The notes under the pieces were generated by a model. That model ran no database searches. It was given only the letters and a program-made list of their open reading frames with translations, and had not been told where the DNA came from. Below are positions 24,597-32,448 of a stretch of DNA of 36,730 nt, piece after piece. The stretch comes from Bacillota bacterium (GTDB taxonomy: Bacteria; Bacillota; Clostridia; Peptostreptococcales; Acidaminobacteraceae), in assembly GCA_025210655.1 (NCBI GenBank), contig JAOARG010000029.1:1-36730 (forward strand), in the 5' to 3' direction. Positions within the stretch are counted from its first letter, which is position 1. The number at the start of each line of letters is the position of its first letter. A program made the translations under genes and the position numbers.

Positions 24597-25475
24597 TTAG
24601 TATTTCACTTTCCTAATATTAATCATTTTTCCTACACTAAATACCACAAGCCCTATCCAAATTCCTCCAAAACTGATAAGATCGTTTACTCCAAGTGTCT
24701 CCCCACCAACAGTTATTGCCAGAAAAAATTGAATTGTTGGGGCTATAAACTGCATAAAACCAAGTGATGTCATACTTAACATGGGCGCTCCCTTACCATA
24801 TAGCATAAGGGGAACAGCAGTCATTACCCCCGAAAAAGCTATTAAAAGAACCTGGCTTTGGCTCTTCATTGCAAGAAGGCCATCCCCGGCAACTTCTCCC
24901 TTAAAAATAATAAATAAAACTATAGGTAAAACTATTCCCGTCTCCCAACCTAGGGACAGCATATAATTCACCTTAGAAGTTTTTTTGACTAAACCATAAA
25001 ATGCAAATGAAAGAGCTAATCCTAAAGCAATGTATGGAATCTCTCCATATTTAAATATCATAATTCCTATACCAATTGCAGCAAAAATTACTGCCATTTT
25101 TTCATATCTAGCCATCTTCTCCCTTAAAATAAAAATACCAATAAGTATCATAACAAGAGGAGTCATATAATATCCCATAGAAGACTGAAGTATGTTTCCT
25201 GTTGTCACTGCATATATGAATAGATACCAGTTAATAGATATAAGCAATGAAGATGTCACTAGCCTTTTCATGGTATTAAAATCTTTAAGCAATCCAAAGA
25301 ATTCTCTTACTTGCTTTCTATAAAAAAGTATAGCCATTACAAGCACTAAGGACATTACTATCCTATAAGAAAAAATCATCATGGGTTTAAGTCCCACAAT
25401 CATCTTCCAATAAAGGGGTAAAAATCCCCATAAAACATATGTTAATCCAATATATATAAAACCTTTTTTCTCCAC
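24597..25475 (-). CDS. rarD: EamA/RarD-family membrane transporter
   Basis: 292 residues from a GTG start at 25473-25475. An ATG 12 codons upstream exists, but GGAGG (25485-25489) sits inside that extension at ideal spacing for the GTG, and a TATAAT box at 25513-25518 would place the transcript start after the upstream ATG. About ten membrane helices in two repeated EamA halves. The N-terminus KKGFIYIGLTYVLWGFLPLYWK is typical of RarD, a group linked to drug/metabolite export with unknown substrate. It opens the eight-gene operon ending at 11210, 21 bases before addB. Confidence 0.87.
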   Translation of the reverse strand: MEKKGFIYIGLTYVLWGFLPLYWKMIVGLKPMMIFSYRIVMSLVLVMAILFYRKQVREFFGLLKDFNTMKRLVTSSLLISINWYLFIYAVTTGNILQSSMGYYMTPLVMILIGIFILREKMARYEKMAVIFAAIGIGIMIFKYGEIPYIALGLALSFAFYGLVKKTSKVNYMLSLGWETGIVLPIVLFIIFKGEVAGDGLLAMKSQSQVLLIAFSGVMTAVPLMLYGKGAPMLSMTSLGFMQFIAPTIQFFLAITVGGETLGVNDLISFGGIWIGLVVFSVGKMINIRKVKY

Positions 25476-25512
25476 TAAGTATTTCCTCCAAAACTCATTG
25501 TTAAAGATCATT

Positions 25513-25518
25513 ATTATA
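25513..25518 (-). promoter_or_regulatory. -10 box for the rarD-addB-addA-sbcDC operon
   Basis: TATAAT on the minus strand, about 38 bases before the GTG start of rarD. The -35 position holds ATAAAA, far from consensus, so a helper factor or another promoter is possible. Confidence 0.4.
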
Positions 25519-25580
25519 GCTAGAACCTAGCCATATTTTATCATATTTTGATGCTTCATTCCCGAATCTGGGTAAATAAT

Positions 25581-25609
25581 TTGACAAAGGTATCAATATT
25601 CTGTATAAT
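25581..25609 (+). promoter_or_regulatory. Consensus sigma-70-type promoter of the SNF transporter
   Basis: TTGACA (25581-25586), exactly 17 bp, TATAAT (25604-25609): a perfect match to consensus at both hexamers. Transcription would start near 25616, giving a leader of about 54 nt. Confidence 0.9.
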
Positions 25610-25669
25610 CCGCTTATTGTAATGATTCATAAGCTTTTTATCATTTAATTATCTTTAGGGGGGATAATC

Positions 25670-26977
25670 TTGGAAAGAAGAGAAAATTTCACGTCCAAAC
25701 TGGGCTTCATTCTGTCGTGTGCAGGAGCAGCAATTGGTTTAGGAAATGTTTGGATGTTTTCTTGGAGACTTGGAAAATTTGGAGGGGCGGCCTTTCTTAT
25801 TCCATACTTCATTTTCGTTTATTTTTTAGGGAAAACAGGTGTAATTACTGAAATTGCATTCGGAAGAAAGCATAGAAGTGGTGCACTTACTTCTATTAAG
25901 AATGTTTTTAAAGAAAAAGGATTAAAACTTGGTTCACTAGTTGGAGCTATACCACTAGCAGCAATGACAGGGATATTCATATTTTATATTGTTGTTGTGG
26001 GATGGATACTGAGATACTTTTATGCTTCTGTAGCAGGTAAATTCTACACAGAAAATATACCTGAGTATTTTGGTGCTTTTGCAGGTTCATCTTCAACTGT
26101 ATCATGGACAGTTTTAGCAATGATACTTACTGTAATCATATTGTGTTTTGGAATTACAACAGGTATCGAGAGGGTCAACAAGGTAATAATGCCAGGACTA
26201 TTTATACTTTTCGTAATACTACTTGTAAAATCACTGAGTCTTCCAAATGCAATGGAGGGTGTAAAGTATCTATTAATTCCTGATTTTTCATATCTTTTAA
26301 AACCTATAACATGGATAATGGCCCTTGGACAAGCATTCTTCTCAGTATCCCTTAGCGGAGCTGGTATGGTTGTTTATGGATCTTATCTTGGTGACGATAT
26401 GGATATACCATCATCAGCAAAAAGTATCGTTATATTCGATACCCTAGCAGCACTTATGGCAGCTTTTATTATAATACCTGCTGCATTTTCATTTGGACTG
26501 GATCCAACATCAGGTCCAGCACTGTTATTTATAACAATACCAGAAATTTTTATTAGAATGACAGGTGGATATATATTCTCCCTATTATTCTTCTCAAGTA
26601 TAATTTTCGCAGCCCTATCATCTGCAATCAACATGATGGAGGCTCCAATAGAATCACTTATGAGTGAATTAAAACTTTCAAGGGTTAAAGCTTCAGTAAT
26701 CACAGGAATGTTAACACTTGCAGTTGCCCTTGTACTAAGTACAAACATGCCTATCTTCGGAATGTGGGCAGACTTAATGAGTGTATATATGGCTCCGCTA
26801 GGAGCAGCAATAGCAGCCATCGTATTCTTCTGGCTTGATAAGGATCCTATGGAATACGTAAATAAGGGTGCTGTAATTAAGCAAGGTAGAGGATTTGAGA
26901 TTCTTGCTAAGTATATTTACATTTTCGTATCACTGGGGATTGTGGTACTTGGATGGATATATGGGGGAATTGGGTAA
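25670..26977 (+). CDS. Sodium:neurotransmitter-symporter-family (NSS/SNF) transporter
   Basis: 435 residues with about 11 membrane helices. The start is TTG at 25670, which follows AGGGGGG by about six bases; no ATG fits. TM1 carries the family motif GAAIGLGNVWMFSWRLGKFGGAAFLIPYFIF, which in LeuT/MhsT forms the sodium and amino-acid site. Members import amino acids with sodium. It has a perfect promoter and is followed at once by the GGGGAA repeat element. Substrate, perhaps an aromatic or branched amino acid, cannot be told. Confidence 0.93.
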   Translation: MERRENFTSKLGFILSCAGAAIGLGNVWMFSWRLGKFGGAAFLIPYFIFVYFLGKTGVITEIAFGRKHRSGALTSIKNVFKEKGLKLGSLVGAIPLAAMTGIFIFYIVVVGWILRYFYASVAGKFYTENIPEYFGAFAGSSSTVSWTVLAMILTVIILCFGITTGIERVNKVIMPGLFILFVILLVKSLSLPNAMEGVKYLLIPDFSYLLKPITWIMALGQAFFSVSLSGAGMVVYGSYLGDDMDIPSSAKSIVIFDTLAALMAAFIIIPAAFSFGLDPTSGPALLFITIPEIFIRMTGGYIFSLLFFSSIIFAALSSAINMMEAPIESLMSELKLSRVKASVITGMLTLAVALVLSTNMPIFGMWADLMSVYMAPLGAAIAAIVFFWLDKDPMEYVNKGAVIKQGRGFEILAKYIYIFVSLGIVVLGWIYGGIG

Positions 26978-26981
26978 GCAG

Positions 26982-27168
26982 AAAAGGGGAATCACACTAG
27001 ACTACGTTAGTGCTAGGGGAATCGTTTTTAAGAAAAAACTAGGGGAAAAGGAAGAAATAAGATCTCTTAAGCATTTGCTTTAGGTCTTGTGCTCTTCCCT
27101 TTCCCCTAAGTTTTGTATAGCAAAACTGATTCCCCTAGCACAGACAAAGTCCTGTGCGATTCACCTTT
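26982..27168. repeat. GGGGAA-ladder inverted repeat, copy 1 (187 bp)
   Basis: Left arm GGGGAA at 26986, 27016 and 27042; right arm TTCCCC at 27101 and 27130 and TTCACC at 27160. Stems: I 26983-26993 with 27158-27168 (10 of 11); II 27016-27023 with 27128-27135 (8 of 8); III 27042-27055 with 27093-27106 (13 of 14). Between them are side hairpins on both arms: CACTA/TAGTG and GCACAG/CTGTGC, GTTTTT/AAAAAC and AGTTTTG/CAAAACT. The fold predicts two four-way junctions in series. It sits between two convergent genes. Confidence 0.9.
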
Positions 27169-27193
27169 ACAGCCTGTGCAAATACACCACCCG

Positions 27194-27844
27194 CTAATCC
27201 TTAGTAAGTGTTAAACCTACTCCAAAGAACAGCAATGACAACAATAAAAACATCCCAATTATTATAACAGCCATATCAAGAAAGAATCCCGATGGCAATA
27301 TCCTAATCAAAAGATCCGTATCTGGATTAAGAAGCCATAGATCGTTTGAAAAGAAAAGTTCATGAAACTTTATAAAGTATTTTGAAAAGTCAACTTTGAT
27401 TAAAAGGAACAGGAGTCCTATAAAAAAACCCGTAAATATTATTTGAAACTTGAAGCATTTTTTTCTTATGTCGCTATTTAACCTTACTGCTAATATCATA
27501 AGTGCAACAAGGAAAAGTGAAATATAGTTAGTATATCTTATTCTGTTAAAAATAGATTTTACATCTTTCATATGAAGTACTTCCCTATTATTGAATGCGT
27601 ACTCCCCATCTTTTGTTTCATCAATTTTAATATTAAAATTATTAGTGCTTCCCCTTAAATACGAAGTCGTATTCTCGGCAAACTTATCTAACTGAACAAA
27701 ACTAAGACCTGACTGATGATCAACATGATATTTCTCGAAAAGCCTAACATAAATATCTGGGTTAAATGATATGGCCATTATGGAAATCGTCAGGATAAAT
27801 ACCATAAATACCAATCCTACCCCACCCTCAAAAACATACTCCAA
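27194..27844 (-). CDS. lit: DUF1461/TIGR01906 membrane protein, Lit-like lipoprotein intramolecular transacylase
   Basis: 216 residues, TTG start (27842-27844) with AAAGGA six bases upstream. Four membrane segments (about 9-26, 106-122, 132-152, 186-210) with an extracytoplasmic loop after the first. The loop shows the family pattern LDKFAENTTSYLRG and REVLHMKDVKSIF, with His91 and Asp94 as likely functional residues. In low-GC Gram-positives Lit moves an acyl chain within the lipoprotein N-terminal cysteine to give the lyso form, affecting Toll-like receptor recognition. The assignment rests on recalled family features. Lipoproteins in this window (ABC binding protein, RND adaptor) would be possible substrates. 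Confidence 0.75.
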   Translation of the reverse strand: MEYVFEGGVGLVFMVFILTISIMAISFNPDIYVRLFEKYHVDHQSGLSFVQLDKFAENTTSYLRGSTNNFNIKIDETKDGEYAFNNREVLHMKDVKSIFNRIRYTNYISLFLVALMILAVRLNSDIRKKCFKFQIIFTGFFIGLLFLLIKVDFSKYFIKFHELFFSNDLWLLNPDTDLLIRILPSGFFLDMAVIIIGMFLLLSLLFFGVGLTLTKD

Positions 27845-27887
27845 AAATTTTCCTTTAATCTCCTCCCTCTTTTTTTACTTATATATC

Positions 27888-27922
27888 ATATACCCAGTTT
27901 AAATCATTTTATTTGGGTATAT
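27888..27922. promoter_or_regulatory. Inverted repeat in the divergent lit / c-di-GMP enzyme spacer
   Basis: ATATACCCA (27888-27896) and TGGGTATAT (27914-27922), a perfect 9-bp inverted repeat with a 17-bp spacer. Each arm includes a -10-like TATAT on the outgoing strand, so it could hold divergent promoters or a regulator site. Purpose not established. Confidence 0.45.
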
Positions 27923-27982
27923 TAATTTTAAGAAATTGAATTTTAACCATTTTTCTACAATTAACTTTTTAGGAGATATATT

Positions 27983-30028
27983 ATGGAAAGAAAAAAGAGT
28001 TTATCTATCAACTTAATAGCTGTTTTAATAATTGTCTTTGCATTTGTTTCATACTATATTTTTGAATATATTAATTATAACTACACTATTAAAAAAAACT
28101 ATACTGAACTTGAAAAAGTACAAGGAAATATGTATTTGGATAATTTTGATAACTTGCTTACTAATAACATCAAAAGCCAAGAACGATTGATGCTTGACTA
28201 TGCTGCTTGGGATGATACTTATGATAATTTTTACAATCCTGAATGGATGAAAAAAGAGATTGTAGATTGGATAGGTGAATACTACTCCCTGACTAATGTA
28301 TTAGTAGTCAACAAAGAACTTAGTCCACTATATTACTATGAAAAATCTGATAACAATTTTATATCAAAAGTTTCAGATTTAATATCTAGATCTGATAACA
28401 ATCAGGGTAGTAATTTTATTAAAATAAAAAATGTAATATATATTATTTCCTTTGCTGAAATAGTGCCCGAAAGGGAGAATTTTGATAAAGTGGGTTATCT
28501 AATTCTGGTTACAGAATTAGATAATAATTTCAAAGAAAATTATTCTAATATATTGGGTCATAAGTTAGAAATCGAAAGTTGGAAAAGTAGTGATTTTGAA
28601 CTTACAGATTCTGAAATGATTATCAGACTTCCAATAAAAAATATACATGGTCAAGTTATTGGAAAGTTTGCTATTACAGATTCAAGGGACATATATAATT
28701 TGCTTTCTAAATATGAAACAAGCTACAAGTTTCTACAACTTATCCTCCTTATAATAACACTTACTATCACTTACTGGATTGTAAGCAAATATATAACCAA
28801 GCCATTCAAAGCACTGGAGAATGATATATCAAATTTAGATACAAATAGATACAATTATTTAGAAGAGAAATATAGTACATCGGAAATAAATAAATTGGTA
28901 AGAACATTTAATTCCTTGATATACCGACTATTGTATATTGAAAATCAAAATGAAAAGCTTCTTTCTGCAAATAAGATGGATTTCTTAACCAAATTATACA
29001 ATAGGAAACACTTTAGCCACTACATAAATACTTCTAAGGAAGCAACACTTTCATTCATATTTATAGACATTGATAATTTCAAGAGTATCAACGACTATCA
29101 CGGTCACGAAAAAGGCGATTTGATTCTAAAAGAAATAGGCAAGATAATCCAACTTCACAATCAAGGAAAATACAAAGGTTTTAGATATGGCGGTGAGGAA
29201 ATAGTAATTGTTTACAATGATACTAAGGACATAGCCTATAATGTAGCTGAAAACTTGAGAAAAATAATTATAAGAAACGATACTATACAACATTATTCCA
29301 TAGATAAACCAATTACAATAAGTTGTGGTATATCAAACTATCCAGAGGATACTAATTCTGTAGAAGAAGCTGTTAACTATGCTGATATAGCTATGTACAA
29401 CGCTAAGAAAAATGGTAAAAACAGAACACACCTATATACAAATAATCAAGTTCATTCAAAAGAGCATCTTGAAATGGAATTTAATCTCGACTATATCATA
29501 GCAATAAGTAACGCAATCGATTCAAAAATACCATTCAAGGAAAACCATGCAAAGTTTGTATCTGACTATAGCTTCTTAGTTGGAAAAAAACTTGGTTTTA
29601 GGGACAATATATTAAAAGAACTTAGAATAGGTGGTTATATACACGACATAGGTAAAATCTCAATATCAGATAGTATATTCCTGAAAAAAACACGGCTTTC
29701 GGATGAAGAACTAGATACAGTTACAAGCCATCCAAGCCTTGGTTTTGAAATTATATCAAAAGCTACAAATAGCCAAGTAATACTCAGCTGCATCAAGGAA
29801 CACCACGAAAGAATCGACGGACTTGGTTTCCCTAATAAGCTAAAAGGGGAAGAAATAAGTATTTATGGCCGTATAATATCAGTAGTAAATGCATATCACA
29901 CAATGATATCAGATCTTCCATACAAAAAAGCCCTCTCCCATCATGAAGCTATTGAGGAGCTCATTGATAATAAAGGGACTCAGTTTGATTCCACTGTTGT
30001 TGATATTTTCATTGGGCTTATGGATTAA
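27983..30028 (+). CDS. Membrane sensor with GGDEF and HD-GYP domains (c-di-GMP synthesis/breakdown)
   Basis: 681 residues. TM1 (about 10-30), a CHASE4-like extracellular sensor (about 45-245, with LDYAAWDDTYDNFYNPEW), TM2 (about 250-268), HAMP-like segment, then GGDEF (about 335-490) with FIDIDNFKSINDYHGHEKGD and signature RYGGEEI at 401-407. No RxxD inhibitory site precedes the signature. The C-terminal HD-GYP domain (about 510-681) keeps HD at 554-555 and HHERIDGLGFP at 607-616 (GFP for GYP), but the late metal-ligand motif, normally A-D-A-Y-D-A, reads VVNAYHT, so the Asp is Asn636. The cyclase could be active; the phosphodiesterase is doubtful. SD AGGAGA precedes the ATG by six bases. Confidence 0.9.
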   Translation: MERKKSLSINLIAVLIIVFAFVSYYIFEYINYNYTIKKNYTELEKVQGNMYLDNFDNLLTNNIKSQERLMLDYAAWDDTYDNFYNPEWMKKEIVDWIGEYYSLTNVLVVNKELSPLYYYEKSDNNFISKVSDLISRSDNNQGSNFIKIKNVIYIISFAEIVPERENFDKVGYLILVTELDNNFKENYSNILGHKLEIESWKSSDFELTDSEMIIRLPIKNIHGQVIGKFAITDSRDIYNLLSKYETSYKFLQLILLIITLTITYWIVSKYITKPFKALENDISNLDTNRYNYLEEKYSTSEINKLVRTFNSLIYRLLYIENQNEKLLSANKMDFLTKLYNRKHFSHYINTSKEATLSFIFIDIDNFKSINDYHGHEKGDLILKEIGKIIQLHNQGKYKGFRYGGEEIVIVYNDTKDIAYNVAENLRKIIIRNDTIQHYSIDKPITISCGISNYPEDTNSVEEAVNYADIAMYNAKKNGKNRTHLYTNNQVHSKEHLEMEFNLDYIIAISNAIDSKIPFKENHAKFVSDYSFLVGKKLGFRDNILKELRIGGYIHDIGKISISDSIFLKKTRLSDEELDTVTSHPSLGFEIISKATNSQVILSCIKEHHERIDGLGFPNKLKGEEISIYGRIISVVNAYHTMISDLPYKKALSHHEAIEELIDNKGTQFDSTVVDIFIGLMD

Positions 30029-30038
30029 ACGGAATGTT

Positions 30039-30125
30039 ATTGTCCAATTTAAACTTCTATATTAAAATAACCACCGATTTAATTTAAACTCGGTGGTTAT
30101 TATTATGCTATATTCTTTGGACAAT
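30039..30125. terminator. Nested terminator-like structure between convergent genes
   Basis: The inner 12-bp stem AATAACCACCGA/TCGGTGGTTATT (30066-30077, 30090-30101) is followed by AT-rich tails on both strands. An outer 9-bp repeat ATTGTCCAA (30039-30047) / TTGGACAAT (30117-30125) encloses it. The stem probably ends both the plus c-di-GMP gene and the minus motor-pair operon; the U runs are weak. Confidence 0.65.
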
Positions 30126-30136
30126 TTACCTATAAT

Positions 30137-31054
30137 CTATTCAAACATATCCTTTGAATCCTTTAGATAAGTATCAATTACATTCTGGATATTACCATCC
30201 TTAAGTGATACTGAAATCTCAATTCTTCTGTTTGCTCTGTAATCAGCTTCTGATTCCCCTGATGAAATTGGTCTAAATTCAGAGTAACCACTTGCCGCAA
30301 AGTATGAACCGTATGATGACTCAAGGTTTGGATTACTTGACATCATGTAGTTTACTACAGATGCTGCTCTCTTTGATGAAAGATCTCTATTGTATACCGA
30401 TCCACCCCTGGCATCTGTATGACCTTGGATGTTTATAGAATCGATACTGGATCTAATATTTCCATCAGCAAGTACCTTTTCAAATCCTTTTGCTAATTTG
30501 TCAAGTATCTGCTTACCTTCTTCTTTAACTGTATAAGAACCTGTATCAAATACTAGGGCTTCATTGATTATGATATTACCATTGTCGGCAATTGATACAT
30601 ATTCTTGACCACTCTTATTTTTCTTACCAAGCTCATTTTCAAGGGAGCCCTTAACCTTATTTAAAACATCAAGTCTAAGTACTGCGATTCCCTCAAGTTT
30701 AGATCTAAGTTTTGCTAGTTCTTCATTTGAAATAGCTATTATCTCTTCTTGTGTTTCAATTTCTTCTTTTGACATCTTAAGGGCAAGCTTTCTATCCTCA
30801 AGTTCGTCTATTGTTATTTGAAGTTTTTCTTCCTTGTCAGCCAATTGTTTTTCAGTAGTCTTGATTTCTATCCTAGACTTTTCAAGTTGCTCCTGAGTTA
30901 TTTCATATTGTTTACCAATTACTATATTCTGAACATATGATATTAGCATTAGGAAAAACAATATTAGTGCAATAGTTGAAATGATATCCGTAAAGGCTGG
31001 CCAGAAGTTTTCTTCTTCATTTTTCTTAAAAAAAGCTCTTTTTCTATTCTTCAT
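30137..31054 (-). CDS. MotB/OmpA-family peptidoglycan-binding membrane protein
   Basis: 305 residues. One membrane segment (about 18-42) with Asp23 in WPAFTDIISTIALILFF, the place of the proton-binding Asp of MotB-type stators. Then a coiled coil (about 50-125) and an OmpA/MotB peptidoglycan-binding domain (about 152-285) with IQGHTDARG and NRRIEISV. SD GGAGG precedes the ATG. It follows the MotA-like gene by 18 bases, so the two form one unit. No flagellar genes are nearby. Composition matches the ion-driven motor subunit that anchors to the cell wall; its output is unknown. Confidence 0.88.
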   Translation of the reverse strand: MKNRKRAFFKKNEEENFWPAFTDIISTIALILFFLMLISYVQNIVIGKQYEITQEQLEKSRIEIKTTEKQLADKEEKLQITIDELEDRKLALKMSKEEIETQEEIIAISNEELAKLRSKLEGIAVLRLDVLNKVKGSLENELGKKNKSGQEYVSIADNGNIIINEALVFDTGSYTVKEEGKQILDKLAKGFEKVLADGNIRSSIDSINIQGHTDARGGSVYNRDLSSKRAASVVNYMMSSNPNLESSYGSYFAASGYSEFRPISSGESEADYRANRRIEISVSLKDGNIQNVIDTYLKDSKDMFE

Positions 31055-31072
31055 CTTCTACCTCCATGGATA

Positions 31073-32059
31073 CTACTTAATAACTTTATTTTCTGTTCCC
31101 CTAGCTAATAACTCTGCATTGTTTTTAAATTCTTCTGAAAGATCATTGAAACTCAAACTCATTCTTTGAATGTTAGTTTTTAAATGATGATTGAATTCTG
31201 AGAAATCCCTAACATTAGTTGAGAATCCATTTAATGAAGCATCAAACTTATCAACTGTAGTTCCAAGTGAAGCAGCAGTCTTAGCCATTTCCCCTGACAC
31301 TACTGAAAGATTAGACTCAAGTGCTGTAATCATAGTTTGGAAATTACTTTGCATACCTACAGTAAACTTATCAAATGATCTATCTAACTTATCACTAACA
31401 AGGTGTAAATCATTTCTTCCTGCATCAACACTATTCATGTTCTTTCCTAAAATATTATCAAGGTACTCTTCAATATTTACCATTGTATCTTCTCTTAAGT
31501 CAGAAATACCTGACCAAGTATTTAATAACGTAATTACAATTGAAGCTCCAATACCAAATAAAGATGTAATAAATGCTACTGACATACCTTTAATTGAATT
31601 TATTAATCCACCAGTAATTGAATCCACACTACTTAAAACTGTATCTCCAGCGCTTGAAAGTAGATTTACAAGCTCTGCTATTGAAAGACTTAGTCCGTAA
31701 AATGTTCCAAGTAAACCAAGGATAATCATTAGTGAGTTAGCCTTTGATACAAATCTTTCACCAGAAATATTCTTCGCTAAATTCTTTCTAAAGTTCTTTT
31801 CAATAATTGCCTGTGTATTTATTTCATCTACATTATCTTCCTGAGCTAGTTCGTAATCCTTTACAATATCATTAAGTACTTTAGATGAAAATCTTTTGTT
31901 TGATCTGTTTTCACCATCTCTTATATCCTCAAGTACTTCCTTATAACTACTTTTAATCCTCATTGTAAATACGAATGCCACTGCCATGATTATAAGAATA
32001 ACTCCGATAATTCCAATCGCAAGTGGGCTAAGCTTACTAAAAACATTTAAAAATCCCAT
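31073..32059 (-). CDS. MotA/TolQ/ExbB-type proton-channel protein with a long C-terminal tail
   Basis: 328 residues from the ATG at 32057-32059, chosen because GGAGG lies eight bases before it; an in-frame ATG nine codons upstream has no such site. Three membrane helices: TM1 (about 11-33), TM2 (about 108-132, SLMIILGLLGTFYGLSLSIAEL) and TM3 (about 150-180). After TM3 comes a tail of about 148 residues with heptad-like helices (DKLDRSFDKFTVG, TTVDKFDASLNGFSTNV). This shape, a motor channel with a long helical tail and an OmpA partner, resembles ZorA of Zorya systems as well as other orphan stators, but no zorC/D/E-like gene is in view. Confidence 0.87.
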   Translation of the reverse strand: MGFLNVFSKLSPLAIGIIGVILIIMAVAFVFTMRIKSSYKEVLEDIRDGENRSNKRFSSKVLNDIVKDYELAQEDNVDEINTQAIIEKNFRKNLAKNISGERFVSKANSLMIILGLLGTFYGLSLSIAELVNLLSSAGDTVLSSVDSITGGLINSIKGMSVAFITSLFGIGASIVITLLNTWSGISDLREDTMVNIEEYLDNILGKNMNSVDAGRNDLHLVSDKLDRSFDKFTVGMQSNFQTMITALESNLSVVSGEMAKTAASLGTTVDKFDASLNGFSTNVRDFSEFNHHLKTNIQRMSLSFNDLSEEFKNNAELLARGTENKVIK

Positions 32060-32448
32060 TAAAACTTCCTCCTTAAAATTCAACAACCTGCTTGTGTTTC
32101 CCCTATTATATGTAATAAGGAATATCTTTGTTTTAGCCGATCGTCTTATATGTTTTTATTATTTAGATGTATAATTCCAACAGTCCATTTCCTGAACATG
32201 TGATTATGATAACACCAAAAGCAAGTGATAGCAATGACTTAAACAAGTTTGTAATTAAGTGTGACAAGTTTGTAATTGTTTTTATCTAGTAATGTCATTT
32301 TATTATTTTTGCTGTTAAATCCATCTTTCATAAAAATTAAATCTTTATTAAATAAGACCTGGAATGATTGAAAATTAACAAATCCTGATATATACTGATT
32401 TAGTTATAAAAAAAGTAGATTAAATGTTATTTTATGGGAGGATTAAAA
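32060..32448. promoter_or_regulatory. 389-bp divergent spacer: repeats and promoters
   Basis: Plus-strand promoter: TTGAAA (32368-32373), 17 bp, TATACT (32391-32396). Two 14-bp direct repeats ACAAGTTTGTAATT at 32243-32256 and 32264-32277 have a 21-bp period, two helical turns, which suits a regulator bound on one face. For the minus-strand motor genes TATAAT (32105-32110) is seen without a good -35. No ORF or RNA fold is convincing in the rest. Confidence 0.55.
32243..32277. repeat. Two 14-bp direct repeats, 21-bp period
   Basis: ACAAGTTTGTAATT twice, identical, starting 21 bases apart. The phase places both copies on the same face of the helix, as expected of a tandem regulator site in the divergent spacer. 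Confidence 0.7.

Noticed and set aside
26895..27083. 62-codon plus-strand frame crossing the end of the SNF transporter
   Set aside because: It overlaps the true C-terminus out of frame and runs into repeat DNA.
31191..31700. 169-codon plus-strand frame opposite the MotA-like gene
   Set aside because: Antisense shadow with no SD and no recognisable domain.
30137..32059. Complete Zorya defence system
   Set aside because: Only ZorA/ZorB-like genes are present; no helicase, nuclease or other Zor effector gene lies beside them.
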